A stretch of DNA of 64,000 nucleotides from Cyanobium gracile PCC 6307. Its GTDB lineage: Bacteria > Cyanobacteriota > Cyanobacteriia > PCC-6307 > Cyanobiaceae. The stretch spans positions 3,278,365 to 3,342,364 of the forward strand of contig NC_019675.1 in assembly GCF_000316515.1 (NCBI RefSeq), given 5' to 3'. Under the pieces are notes generated by a model, which did no database searches, was not told the origin of the DNA, and saw only the letters and a list, made by a program, of their open reading frames with translations. Positions within the stretch are counted from its first letter, which is position 1. Each line of letters begins with the position of its first letter. Below, in pieces: positions 55,893 through 64,000 of the stretch. Both the position numbers and the translations under genes were made by a program.

Positions 55893-56342
55893 TCAGGGGT
55901 CTTTTGAAAAGTAGATGCCGAGCTTAAGCACGTTCCTGTCCCCGGCCCTGCGGTAGCTGCGTTCATCCATGAAACGATTCACCAGCAGCAGCCCGAGTCC
56001 GCCGGGTTCGGCTTCCGCAAGGGTGCGGGGCAGGGGCCCGCGGCTGACGCTGAGGGGATCGAAGGCCGGGCCGGCATCGACGATGGTGAGGGTGGCCAGG
56101 CTCCGGTCGCCGCAATCGGCCAACTCCAGGGTCAGATCCACCGGGCAGCTGAAATGGGCCGCCCCGCCGTGGTCGATCAGGTTGGCCAGGACCTCGTTGA
56201 GGCAGAGGTCGAGCTTGCCGGTGGGCCCGGGTGGGACAGCCTGGTTCCGGCAGTGTTCCGTGAGCCACTCGGAGCAGCGCCGCAGCTCCTGGGGGCTGGG
56301 CTGCACCGAGAGGGTGGGGGCGTCAGGCTGGGGTGGCGCCAT
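55893..56342 (-). CDS. RsbW/SpoIIAB-like anti-sigma kinase
   Basis: The 149-residue HATPase has N-box LCLNEVLANLIDHGG, G1-like VDAGPAFDP and G2-like EPGGLGLLLVNRFMD. The ATG at 56342 was chosen; it overlaps the end of the STAS gene by 20 bases. An upstream codon at 56387 lies inside that gene. It is expected to phosphorylate the STAS antagonist and bind a sigma factor or other partner, which is not identifiable here. Confidence 0.85.
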   Translation of the reverse strand: MAPPQPDAPTLSVQPSPQELRRCSEWLTEHCRNQAVPPGPTGKLDLCLNEVLANLIDHGGAAHFSCPVDLTLELADCGDRSLATLTIVDAGPAFDPLSVSRGPLPRTLAEAEPGGLGLLLVNRFMDERSYRRAGDRNVLKLGIYFSKDP

Positions 56343-56724
56343 CGATCGAGCCTCTGGCCAGGGCGTCCCGTTCGGCCTGATCCTCATCGGAGACCATCGG
56401 AATCACGTCGTCGATCCCGGTGGACTCCAGCGTGGCCTTCACCAGTTCGTTGGTGCCCAGCAGGAGCACCATGCGGCCGCCTTTCTGATCCAGGGCACGG
56501 GCACTGGAGATGATGCTGCGAATGCCGATGGAGGCCAGAAAACTGACGTCACGAAGGTCAAGAATGACCGGCAATGGTTTGATGGCCGTCAGCGATGTGA
56601 GCTTCAGGGCAATCTCTTCCATGCCCAGCATGTCGAGACGACCGGAAAGTATAACTTTGCGCAGCTTGATGGCACCATCGGACTCCAGGACATCGTCCGA
56701 TCGGATTGAAGCCGTCTGCGTCAT
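56323..56724 (-). CDS. STAS-domain anti-sigma factor antagonist
   Basis: The 133-residue protein has SGRLDMLGMEEIALKL, LPVILDLRDVSFLASIGIRS and VLLLGTNELVKATLE. The Ser in LASIGIR is the expected phosphorylation site. It is the first gene of the STAS-kinase-phosphatase operon and probably the switch that the phosphatase resets. Confidence 0.88.
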   Translation of the reverse strand: MTQTASIRSDDVLESDGAIKLRKVILSGRLDMLGMEEIALKLTSLTAIKPLPVILDLRDVSFLASIGIRSIISSARALDQKGGRMVLLLGTNELVKATLESTGIDDVIPMVSDEDQAERDALARGSIDGATPA

Positions 56725-56857
56725 GACCGCTGGAACTTGACTTCGGTGACCTTACCTGGGTTGTGCCATGGTCTGGCAAGGCGGCCATTGACTTGTGATA
56801 TGCAACACATTCCTGCACTGAGGCGTCACCCTTCTCGCCCCAATCCGGCTTTGATCA

Positions 56858-57616
56858 TCAGTCCGTCCAGTCATTCTTGCTGCGGCGAAGTTCGGCCAGT
56901 TCCCGGGGATCCGCCGCCCGCACGAACAGGTTGGTGCGGCGCTCCTCGCCGATGCTGCTGGGGATCGTGGCTCCGGCCCGGGAGCGGGTGAGCCGCACCG
57001 CGGCCAGCCGTTCGGCGATGGCCCCGTCCCCCGGCCGCTGCGCCGCCGCCCAGCGCAGGTTGGCCTCGGTGTACTCATGGGCGCACCACACCCGCGTGGA
57101 CTCCGGCAGGGCGGCCAGCCGCTGCAGGGAACGATGCATCTGCTCAGGGGTTCCTTCGAACAGCCGGCCGCAGCCGGCGGCGAAGAGGGTGTCGCCGCAG
57201 AACAGCTCCCCCTGCAGGGGCAGGTGGAAGGCGATGTGGGCGCGGGTGTGGCCCGGCACCGCCAGCACCTCCACCGGCTGGCCCAGCAGGGTGAAGCGAT
57301 CGCCGTCCGCCACCCCATGGGTCTGGAAGGGGATCCGCTCCCGGTCATCGCGGGCCGCCACCACCTCGGCCCGGGGCCATTCCCGCAGCAGGGCGGGGGT
57401 GCCGCCGATGTGATCGCTGTGGTGGTGGGTGTGCAGCACGGCCACCAGCTCAAGCTGCCGCTGCTTCAGCCAGGCGATCGCCGGCTCCGCCACCGCCGGA
57501 TCCACCAGCACGGCCCGCCGCCCGTCGTGGAGCACGAACAGGTAGTTGTCCCGCAGCACCGGCAGCAACGCCACCTGCAGTGCGGCTTCGGCGGTGGCTT
57601 CGGCGTGATCCGGCAT
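56858..57616 (-). CDS. gloB: Hydroxyacylglutathione hydrolase (glyoxalase II)
   Basis: The 252-residue metallo-beta-lactamase fold protein has the metal site [11 protein letters not shown] near residues 62-72, [31 protein letters not shown] and [10 protein letters not shown]. The C-terminal substrate domain ([10 protein letters not shown]) is present. It hydrolyses S-lactoylglutathione in methylglyoxal detoxification. It is divergent from hisG. Confidence 0.93.
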   Translation of the reverse strand: MPDHAEATAEAALQVALLPVLRDNYLFVLHDGRRAVLVDPAVAEPAIAWLKQRQLELVAVLHTHHHSDHIGGTPALLREWPRAEVVAARDDRERIPFQTHGVADGDRFTLLGQPVEVLAVPGHTRAHIAFHLPLQGELFCGDTLFAAGCGRLFEGTPEQMHRSLQRLAALPESTRVWCAHEYTEANLRWAAAQRPGDGAIAERLAAVRLTRSRAGATIPSSIGEERRTNLFVRAADPRELAELRRSKNDWTD

Positions 57617-57645
57617 CGTTACAGTCCAGGTTGCTGCTGGCTTCC

Positions 57646-58326
57646 ATGATCACCGCCAACCAGCGGTCCCCGATCACCGTCGCCCTCGCCAAGGGCGCCC
57701 TGCTGAAGGACTCGGTGCGCCGCTTCCAGGCGGCCGGCCTGGATTTCTCCGCCCTGCTGGAGGAGGACAACCGCCTGCTGATGGTGCCCAGCCGCTGCGG
57801 CACGGCCAGGGCCCTGCTGGTTCGCAACGCCGATGTGCCGGTCTATGTGGCCTACGGCCAGGCCCAGCTCGGCGTGGTGGGGTACGACGTGCTGCGCGAG
57901 CACCAGCTGCCCGTGGCCCAGCTGGTGGATCTGGGCTTCGGCGGCTGCCGCATGGCGGTGGCGGTGAAGGCGAGCAGCGGCTACCGCCGGGCCGCGGACC
58001 TGCCGGCCCACTGCCGGGTGGCGAGCAAGTTCACCCGCTGCGCCGAAGCCTTCTTCGAGCAGCTGGACCTGCCGGTGGAGCTGATCCACCTCACCGGCTC
58101 GGTGGAGCTCGGTCCGATCACGGGCATGTCCGAGGCGATCGTCGATCTTGTGGCCACCGGCCGCACCCTGCGGGACAACGGACTGGTGGCGATCGAGGAT
58201 CTGTTCAGCAGCACCGCCCGCCTGATCGGCCACCCCCTGGCCCTGCGCCTCGATGACGGCGCTCTCCAGGGTCTGGTGGAGCGGATCGCCACCGCCCGGA
58301 GGCCCGCTCCGGTGCCCTCCCCATGA
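57646..58326 (+). CDS. hisG: ATP phosphoribosyltransferase, short form
   Basis: The 226-residue enzyme of histidine synthesis, first step, has [53 protein letters not shown] and [15 protein letters not shown], the PRPP-binding segment. The short form lacks the regulatory C-terminal domain and needs HisZ. The ATG at 57646 gives the usual start. It overlaps the following ABC exporter gene by four bases. Confidence 0.94.
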   Translation: MITANQRSPITVALAKGALLKDSVRRFQAAGLDFSALLEEDNRLLMVPSRCGTARALLVRNADVPVYVAYGQAQLGVVGYDVLREHQLPVAQLVDLGFGGCRMAVAVKASSGYRRAADLPAHCRVASKFTRCAEAFFEQLDLPVELIHLTGSVELGPITGMSEAIVDLVATGRTLRDNGLVAIEDLFSSTARLIGHPLALRLDDGALQGLVERIATARRPAPVPSP

Positions 58327-60122
58327 GCAGCCTCGACCGCCAGCGCCTGCGGCGCCTGCTGCCCTATCTCGGCCGGGATCGCAAGCGGCTGCTGCTGTCC
58401 CTGCTGCTGCTCATCCCCCTGGCCCTGGCGGCCTCGGTGCAGCCGCTGCTGGTGGGCCAGGTGATCTCCAAGCTCCGGGGCGAGGCGGTGCTGCCCTGGC
58501 TGGCCCCCCTGCCGGTGCCCACGGCCCTGCGGGTGCTGGTGGTGATGCTGCTGGCGGCGGTGCTGCTGCGCCTCTCCCTCCAGGGCACCCAGACGTACAA
58601 CGTCCAGGTGGTGGGCCAGCGCCTCACCGCGCGCATCCGCGACGACCTGTTCCGCCATGCGATGGCCCTGTCGCTGCGCTTCCACGACCGCACGCCGGTG
58701 GGCAAGCTGCTCACCCGCCTCACCAGCGACGTGGATGCCCTGGCCGAGGTCTTCGGCAGCGGCGCGGTGGGGGTGCTCTCCGATCTGGTCACCCTGCTGG
58801 TGATCGGCCTCACCATGCTGTCCATCGAGTGGCGCCTGGGGCTGCTGCTGCTCGTCAGCCAGGTGCCCGTCACCCTCGGGGTGCTCTGGCTGCAGGGCCG
58901 CTACCGCAAGGCCAACTACCGGGTGCGCGAGGAGCTGGGCCAGCTCAACGCCGACCTGCAGGAGAACCTCCAGGGCCTGGAGGTGGTGCAGATGTTCCGC
59001 CGCGAGGCCGTCAACGGCGCGCGCTTTTCCCACACCACCGACGCCTACCGCCGGGCGGTGACCGGCACGATCTTCTACGACAGCGCCATCTCCGCCTTCA
59101 TCGAGTGGGTGGCCCTGGCGGCCGTCGCGCTGGTGCTGGCCCTCGGTGGCGCCATGGTCACCGGCGGCGCCATGGGTCTGGGCACCCTCACCACCTTCAT
59201 CCTGTTCTCCCAGCGGGTGTTCGACCCCCTGCGGCAGCTGGCGGAGCGTTTCACCCAGATCCAGGGGGGGCTCACGGCGGTGGAGCGCATCGGCGAGCTG
59301 CTCGAGCAGCCGATCGAGATCGCCGATCTGCCCACCAGCCAGCGCAGCGCCGCCGCCATGGTGTCGGGCGCCGAACGGTTCAGCCCCGGCGAGGTGGAGT
59401 TCGAGAACGTCTCCTTCGCCTACCGCCCCGACGACCCGATCCTCACCGATCTCTCCTTCCGGATCGCCCCCGGCGAGCACGTGGCGATCGTGGGCCCCAC
59501 CGGGTCCGGCAAGACCACGGTGATCCGGCTGCTCTGCCGGCTCTACGAACCCCAGCAGGGGACCATCCGCCTCGATGGGGTCGACATCCGCGAACTGCCG
59601 ATCGCCACCCTGCGCCGGCGCCTGGGGGTGGTGCTGCAGGACACGTTCCTGTTCAGCGGCAACGTGGCCGACAACCTGCGCCTCGATGCCGACATCAGTG
59701 AGGCCGATCTGGAGCGCCTCTGCGGCGACCTCGGCCTCGGCCCCCTGCTGGGCCGGCTGGGTGATGGGCTGGCCACGGAGCTGCGCGAGCGGGGCGGCAA
59801 CCTTTCCTCCGGCGAACGCCAGCTGCTGGCGGTGGCGCGGGTGGCGATCCGCGACCCGTCGGTGCTGGTGATGGACGAGGCCACGGCCTTCATGGATCCC
59901 TCCACCGAGGCCACCCTGCAGCGGGACCTGGACACCCTGCTCAGCGGCCGCACCGCCATCGTCATCGCCCACCGCCTGGCCACCGTCGAGGCGGCCGACC
60001 GCATCCTGGTGCTGCGCCGCGGCCGCCTGATCGAGCAGGGCAACCACCGGGAGCTCCGGGCCGTCGGCGGGCTCTACGCGCAGCTGGCGGAACTGCAGGA
60101 GAAGGGACTGGCCACGCTCTGA
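58323..60122 (+). CDS. ABC exporter, fused membrane and ATPase domains
   Basis: The 599-residue half-transporter has six membrane helices (residues 20-320) followed by the ATPase: Walker [16 protein letters not shown] near 395, Q-loop [11 protein letters not shown], signature [15 protein letters not shown], Walker [13 protein letters not shown] and IAHRLATV. The signature reads LSSGE instead of LSGGQ, which is tolerated. Substrate unknown; this type exports lipids, peptides or drugs. Its 3' end overlaps the convergent hydrolase by 49 bases. Confidence 0.92.
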   Translation: MSSLDRQRLRRLLPYLGRDRKRLLLSLLLLIPLALAASVQPLLVGQVISKLRGEAVLPWLAPLPVPTALRVLVVMLLAAVLLRLSLQGTQTYNVQVVGQRLTARIRDDLFRHAMALSLRFHDRTPVGKLLTRLTSDVDALAEVFGSGAVGVLSDLVTLLVIGLTMLSIEWRLGLLLLVSQVPVTLGVLWLQGRYRKANYRVREELGQLNADLQENLQGLEVVQMFRREAVNGARFSHTTDAYRRAVTGTIFYDSAISAFIEWVALAAVALVLALGGAMVTGGAMGLGTLTTFILFSQRVFDPLRQLAERFTQIQGGLTAVERIGELLEQPIEIADLPTSQRSAAAMVSGAERFSPGEVEFENVSFAYRPDDPILTDLSFRIAPGEHVAIVGPTGSGKTTVIRLLCRLYEPQQGTIRLDGVDIRELPIATLRRRLGVVLQDTFLFSGNVADNLRLDADISEADLERLCGDLGLGPLLGRLGDGLATELRERGGNLSSGERQLLAVARVAIRDPSVLVMDEATAFMDPSTEATLQRDLDTLLSGRTAIVIAHRLATVEAADRILVLRRGRLIEQGNHRELRAVGGLYAQLAELQEKGLATL

Positions 60123-60865
60123 GGCCCGGACGGCTGGGCCGGCAGGGCCAGGTCGTCCTCCAGCCAGGCGTCGATCAGGGCCGCCAGCTCGCGGGGGGTC
60201 TCGACCATCGGCAGGTGGCCCACCCCGGAGAGGATCGCCAGCTGGTGGTCGGGGCTGTAGCCGGCCAGATGACGCACGTAGCGGGGCTCCATCACCTGGT
60301 CGCGGCTGCCGGCGATCCAGAGGCTGGGCACCGTGAGCGCCGCGGCCAGCCTCGGCAGCTGCCGCACGGCGCCCCGGTTGGTGCTGCAGGCCAGCAGTCC
60401 CCGGGCGGCGCGGTCGTCGGCCAGCAGCGGGCTGCGGATCGCCCCCGTGCCGGGCAGCCGGGCCAGCCAGGCCGGCCGCCAGCGGACGAAGGCGGCCCCG
60501 CCCCGACGCACCCGGGCGAAGGGGCGGGGCTGGAACACACCGCCCCCTGCCGCGATCTGCACCAGGCCCCGCAGCTGCCCCCCCAGCAGGGGCGCCGCAT
60601 GCAGCGCCACGCTGCCCCCCAGGGAGTGGCCCAGGAGCACCACCGGTCGCCCGGCGGCCTCCCGCTGGACGGCCTCCGCCAGCCAGCGCCCATAGCTGGC
60701 CAGGCTGGCCTGCAATCCCCTGGGCCGGTCGCTGGCGCCGAACCCGGGCAGGTCGGGGCACCACAGCGTCCAGCGGGGCGCCAGTTCCTGCCGCAGCGGG
60801 TGCCACAGACGCCCCGCCAGCAACCAGCCGTGCACGCCCACCAGCAGGGGGGACACGGGCGTCAC
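60074..60865 (-). CDS. Alpha/beta hydrolase
   Basis: The 263-residue protein has an early VHGWLLAGRLW (oxyanion region), LPGFGASDRP, the nucleophile elbow LGHSLGGSVALHA (Ser97 or nearby) and late SGVGHLPMVETP with the catalytic His. Substrate unknown. The last 16 or so residues are coded by DNA that also codes, antisense, for the end of the ABC exporter. Confidence 0.88.
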   Translation of the reverse strand: MTPVSPLLVGVHGWLLAGRLWHPLRQELAPRWTLWCPDLPGFGASDRPRGLQASLASYGRWLAEAVQREAAGRPVVLLGHSLGGSVALHAAPLLGGQLRGLVQIAAGGGVFQPRPFARVRRGGAAFVRWRPAWLARLPGTGAIRSPLLADDRAARGLLACSTNRGAVRQLPRLAAALTVPSLWIAGSRDQVMEPRYVRHLAGYSPDHQLAILSGVGHLPMVETPRELAALIDAWLEDDLALPAQPSGPQSVASPFSCSSASCA

Positions 60866-61019
60866 CGATGCCGGCGCCGCCTGGGTCCGATCGGAGCCGG
60901 TGAAGGGGACGCCCAGGAGGGTTGCCGCGTCAATCCCCCACCCTGCCGCAGTCCGGCCGGCATCCGTCAGGATCTTCAGAACGCGTAGCCCTCTCGCCGT
61001 GCCCGGGACCCTTCCGCTG

Positions 61020-61490
61020 ATGACCGACCTCTACGGGCCGGGGCACCGCCTCTGCGCCTGCCCCAACCCCAGCCTGGAGCTGGTGCTCAGCCAGGCGCGG
61101 CCGATCGATCTGATCGAGCTCGAGGCGCTCTGCGACGCGGTGGGCTGGAGCCGCCGCCCGTTGCGGCGCGTGCGCAAGGCCCTCCAGCACAGCCTGCTCC
61201 AGGTGGGGCTCTGGCGCCATGACGCCCGCCTGCCGCGGCTGGTGGGCTTCGCCCGCTGCACCGGCGACGGGGTGGTGGAGGCCACCGTCTGGGATGTGGC
61301 GGTCCATCCCCGCTACCAGGGGGCCGGCCTGGGCAAGGAGCTGATGGACTACGTGCTCGAGCAGCTTCGGGGCATGGGCATCGACCGGGTGAGCCTGTTC
61401 GCCGACCCCGACGTGGTGGGCTTCTACGCCGCTCAGGGCTGGGAGCTGGAGCCGCTGCAGCGCCGCTGCGCCTTCTGGTATGCCCCCTGA
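61020..61490 (+). CDS. GNAT acetyltransferase
   Basis: The 156-residue acetyltransferase has LVGFARCTGDGV, ATVWDVAVHPRYQGAGLGKE (acetyl-CoA loop) and MGIDRVSLFADPDVVGFYAA. The pattern resembles plastid/cyanobacterial Ycf52/SNAT-like enzymes, by recall. An upstream in-frame ATG at 60900 seems too far for the domain. The gene end overlaps the convergent glycosyltransferase by 58 bases. Confidence 0.85.
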   Translation: MTDLYGPGHRLCACPNPSLELVLSQARPIDLIELEALCDAVGWSRRPLRRVRKALQHSLLQVGLWRHDARLPRLVGFARCTGDGVVEATVWDVAVHPRYQGAGLGKELMDYVLEQLRGMGIDRVSLFADPDVVGFYAAQGWELEPLQRRCAFWYAP

Positions 61491-62179
61491 GGCCCGGGGC
61501 CGTAGTAGCGGGCGGCCAGCTGCTCCACCGGCATGCCGCGGCGCCAGTCGCGCCGCAGGCGGGCATTGGCCAGCATCGTCTGCCACACCCCCAGCCTGCG
61601 CCAGCGCCGGCCACTGACCCGCAGGGCCGGTGCCATCAGGGCGATCCTGGCCAGGGGCCGCAGCCGCTGCAGGAACTCCAGGTCCTCCATCAGGGGCAGC
61701 GAAGCGATGCCACCGGCGGCGTCGTGCAGGTGCCGGGCCAGCAGCAGCCCCTGGTCGCCGTAGGGCAGCTGGCGCCAGCGGCTGCGCAGCTCCACCGCCA
61801 GCTCCACCAGCCGCAGGGCCGGATCGTCGCCGGCGATGCGCAGCCGGAAGGCCCAGGCGGTGGAGGCACCGTCGCCGATCGCGGCGGCCAGGGCCTCGGC
61901 CCATCCCGGCGGCAGGCGCACGTCCGCGTGCAGCAGCAGCAGCCACGGGGCCGTGCTGCGGGCCACTCCGGCGGCCATCTGCCCGCCGCGGCCGCCCCCC
62001 TCGCGCAGCACCAGCGCGCCGGCCAGGGCGGCCAGCCGCGGGGTGGCGTCCCGGCTGCCCCCATCCACCACCAGCACCTCCCGGACCAGGGCCGGCGCCG
62101 TGGCCAGATCGGCGAGCAGCATCGGCAGGCCCCGGGCCTCGTTGAGGGCGGCGATCACCACGCTCAGGGGCGGACTCAT
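61433..62179 (-). CDS. TIGR04283-type family 2 glycosyltransferase
   Basis: The 248-residue GT-A protein begins SVVIAALNEARGLPMLLADL and has VLVVDGGSRDATPRLAAL, GGGRGGQMAAGVARS and LLLLHADVRLPPGWAEAL, with the DxD-like HADV. Proteins of this kind pair with a TIGR04282-type gene and have been linked with arsenosugar synthesis. No arsenic methyltransferase is seen here. It overlaps its partner upstream by four bases and the GNAT gene downstream by 58. Confidence 0.85.
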   Translation of the reverse strand: MSPPLSVVIAALNEARGLPMLLADLATAPALVREVLVVDGGSRDATPRLAALAGALVLREGGGRGGQMAAGVARSTAPWLLLLHADVRLPPGWAEALAAAIGDGASTAWAFRLRIAGDDPALRLVELAVELRSRWRQLPYGDQGLLLARHLHDAAGGIASLPLMEDLEFLQRLRPLARIALMAPALRVSGRRWRRLGVWQTMLANARLRRDWRRGMPVEQLAARYYGPGPQGAYQKAQRRCSGSSSQP

Positions 62180-62796
62180 CGCCAGCGGTCCAGGTCGGCG
62201 GGGCGGTCGAGATCGTGGCGTTCCGCCAGCAGCGCCGTGCTCAGCCCCGCCTTCCGGGCCAGCTGCAGGGTCTGCTCCAGCACCCGGTCGCTGCCCCAGT
62301 CGAGGCCGCTGAACACCTGGGGTGTCGCCCGGCGCCGGCCGATCAGCCAGTAGCCCCCGTCGCCGGCGGGGCCCAGAACCAGGGCGCTGTGCTCAAGGGC
62401 CCGGAACGCGGCCAGCAGGTCGTCGGCCGCCAGCTCCGGCAGGTCGCTGCCGATCAGCACCACCGCCGCGGCCCCCTCCCGCCAGCCGCGCTGCATCTGG
62501 CGCTGCATCCGCAGGCCGAGGCTGCCCGGCCCCTGGTCGACCACCCGGTCGACACCGAGCCGGTGTCCCCAGCGGGCCGCCGCCCCGGGGGCCAGGCCGC
62601 TGGTGGCCAGCACCAGCCGCAGGCCAGCCCCGGGGCGACCACTGGCGCCGGAGGCGGCCATGGCGCGGCGGGCTTCGGCGGCGGCGGCCAGCCCGTGCTG
62701 GGTGAGGCGGGCCTGGATCGCGGCCGCCCGCCCGGTCCCCACGCCGGGGACGAGGCGGCTCTTGCAGCGACCCGGCGCCGGCCAGCGGGCCAGCAT
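62176..62796 (-). CDS. TIGR04282-type DUF2064 glycosyltransferase
   Basis: The product of about 206 residues has MLARWPAPGRCKSRLVPG, VVLIGSDLPELAADDLLAAF, LVLGPAGDGGYWLIG and VFSGLDWGSDRVL. These are the nucleotide-sugar transferase motifs of the family. The ATG at 62796 was chosen; alternative GTG/TTG codons lie directly upstream, and frames further up are inside htrA. It pairs with the next gene, by a four-base overlap. Confidence 0.82.
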   Translation of the reverse strand: MLARWPAPGRCKSRLVPGVGTGRAAAIQARLTQHGLAAAAEARRAMAASGASGRPGAGLRLVLATSGLAPGAAARWGHRLGVDRVVDQGPGSLGLRMQRQMQRGWREGAAAVVLIGSDLPELAADDLLAAFRALEHSALVLGPAGDGGYWLIGRRRATPQVFSGLDWGSDRVLEQTLQLARKAGLSTALLAERHDLDRPADLDRWR

Positions 62797-62837
62797 CACC
62801 AGCTGGGGGGGGCCGGTCCCCAGGCCCTGCGGTGGTC

Positions 62838-63965
62838 TCAACCCTCGCGCGGCAGTTCGGCGGGACGCACGGTGAGGTTCTGACGGGAGCCGTTGCGCTG
62901 CACGGTGATGGTCAGCGGCTCGCCCACCTTGCCCCGGTCGACGGCCAGCTGCACCTCCGAGGCGTTCTTCACCGCCTTGTCGCCCACCTTCTCGATCAGG
63001 TCGCAGGGCTTCAGGCCGCCCCGGGCCGCCGGGCTGTTGGCCATCACCTCGACCACCACCACGCCGTTCACCTCCGGCAGGCGGCACTCGTTGGTGGTGG
63101 CATTGATCTCCTTGGCCAGCTGGGGGGTGAGGGCCTGCAGGCGCACCCCGATGTAGGGGTGGCTGGCGTAGCCGCGCTCCAGGATCTGGGCGGCGATCTG
63201 GCGGGCCGTGTTGATCGGGATCGCGAAGCTCAGGCCCGCCCCCGGCGCCTGGCGGATGGCGGTGTTGATGCCGATCACCTGGCCCCGGTCGTTGATCAGG
63301 GGACCGCCGCTGTTGCCGGGGTTCACGGCTGCGTCGGTCTGGATGTAGGGCACGCGCTGACCCTCACCCACGGCGTTGGTGCGCTGGATGGCGCTGATGA
63401 TCCCGGCTGTCACCGTGTTGTCGAGGCCCAGGGGATTGCCGATGGCGATCGCCCATTCGCCTGGCCGCACCTTGTTGGAGTCGCCCAGGGTGGCGACCGG
63501 CAGCTTGGAGGCCACCACCTTCACCACCGCCACGTCGGTGAGGGGGTCGGCCCCGAGCACCTTGCCGGTGAAGCTGCGGCCGTCGGGGAGGGTGACGCTC
63601 ACCTCGCTGGCCCCCTCAACCACGTGGGCGTTGGTGAGCAGCACGCCGTCGGAGCGGGTGATGAAGCCCGATCCCTGGCCCTGCTGCTGCTGGATGGCCG
63701 GACCGCGGCCGAAGATGCCCCCCAGGGGGTTCACGGTGCGCTTGACCGTATCGATGCGCACGACCGCAGGACCGGCCTTCTCGACGGCATCGACGATCAC
63801 CGAGCTGCTCGGTTGCAGGGAGGGTCCGGGCGCCGCATCGCTGATGGGGGGCTGCTCGGGCTGGCGCATCCCCGGCAGGGCCAGACGGGTGCCGGTGCAG
63901 GAGGTCAGCAGACCTGCCGTGGCCGCCAGCAGGGTGAGGCGTGACAGGAAACGGGGCTGGACCAT
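62838..63965 (-). CDS. HtrA/Deg-type serine protease
   Basis: The 375-residue trypsin-like protease has a signal-like N-terminus ending in a Cys (LLTSC), suggesting a lipoprotein or exported protein. The catalytic triad is His in LLTNAHVVEGA, Asp in DPLTDVAVVKV and Ser in NPGNSGGPLIND. A PDZ domain follows (GVVVVEVMANSPAARGGLKP). It degrades or refolds damaged proteins in the periplasm or thylakoid lumen. It sits about 41 bases before the DUF2064 gene in the same direction. Confidence 0.93.
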   Translation of the reverse strand: MVQPRFLSRLTLLAATAGLLTSCTGTRLALPGMRQPEQPPISDAAPGPSLQPSSSVIVDAVEKAGPAVVRIDTVKRTVNPLGGIFGRGPAIQQQQGQGSGFITRSDGVLLTNAHVVEGASEVSVTLPDGRSFTGKVLGADPLTDVAVVKVVASKLPVATLGDSNKVRPGEWAIAIGNPLGLDNTVTAGIISAIQRTNAVGEGQRVPYIQTDAAVNPGNSGGPLINDRGQVIGINTAIRQAPGAGLSFAIPINTARQIAAQILERGYASHPYIGVRLQALTPQLAKEINATTNECRLPEVNGVVVVEVMANSPAARGGLKPCDLIEKVGDKAVKNASEVQLAVDRGKVGEPLTITVQRNGSRQNLTVRPAELPREG

Positions 63966-64000
63966 CGGGGGTGGGCGGTCGGCGCTCAGGGAGTCATTAA

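Noticed and set aside
57981..60806. A 941-codon minus-strand frame through hisG and the ABC exporter
   Set aside because: Antisense to two intact genes; low-complexity sequence.

Overview
The window looks like a piece of a high-GC unicellular cyanobacterial chromosome of the Synechococcus/Cyanobium type. Supporting signs are several copies of the cyanobacterial HIP1 octamer GCGATCGC, cyanobacteria-typical families (SmtA-like metallothionein, DUF3136, Nif11, small Trp-rich protein, SepF, short HisG, fused PyrF-PyrE) and a bidirectional NAD(P)-linked Hox hydrogenase. The species assignment is inference.

Region 1 (about 1-15460) is a mosaic metal-resistance island, mainly for copper. It holds the start of a Zn/Cd-type P1B ATPase (cut by the window edge), a multicopper oxidase with a DUF411 protein, one intact and one decayed CopM-like DUF305 gene, a glutaredoxin-MauE fusion, an AT-rich TPR membrane protein, a YHS-domain copper ATPase, a pair of DUF3721 mini-proteins, a MerR-family regulator, a second (double) DUF305 protein, a DUF302 protein, and a metallothionein overlapping a CDGSH protein. 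Five intact promoters share the MerR-activator architecture: TTGACT, a 20-bp dyad spacer, then TACGGT or TAAACT. A sixth copy is decayed and lies before the DUF305 pseudogene. A different, CadR/ZntR-like site with a 19-bp spacer precedes the Zn/Cd ATPase. A block containing divergent operators and a DUF305 gene has been duplicated. The island ends at a 3' fragment of tRNA-Leu(UAA), which looks like an attachment-site scar.

Region 2 (15518-20451) holds single genes: DUF2459, a DJ-1/PfpI protein, a Nif11 leader-like peptide, a VOC protein, a PAS-PAS-PAS-GGDEF protein and a possible 48-aa small protein.

Region 3 (20594-39050) is a fermentative hydrogen cluster. It runs hoxE, a remnant-filled gap, hoxFUYH, hoxW, hypA, an outer-membrane beta-barrel gene, hypB, hypF, hypC, nifJ (pyruvate:ferredoxin oxidoreductase), a dihydroorotate-dehydrogenase-like gene, hypD and hypE. 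Most neighbours overlap by a few bases. Together they encode a NiFe hydrogenase, all six Hyp maturation factors, the HoxH endopeptidase and an enzyme that couples pyruvate oxidation to ferredoxin reduction.

Region 4 (39060-63965) is mostly housekeeping: hsp20, a P2-type cation ATPase, a TraB/GumN protein, an RND pump subunit, DUF3136, pyrF-pyrE, malic enzyme, FAH, several small conserved proteins, an L,D-transpeptidase, SepF, RidA, an iron-type ABC ATPase, a partner-switching trio (PP2C phosphatase, anti-sigma kinase, STAS), gloB, hisG, an ABC exporter, a hydrolase, GNAT, two TIGR04283/TIGR04282-type transferases and an HtrA protease. Several convergent genes here overlap at their 3' ends.
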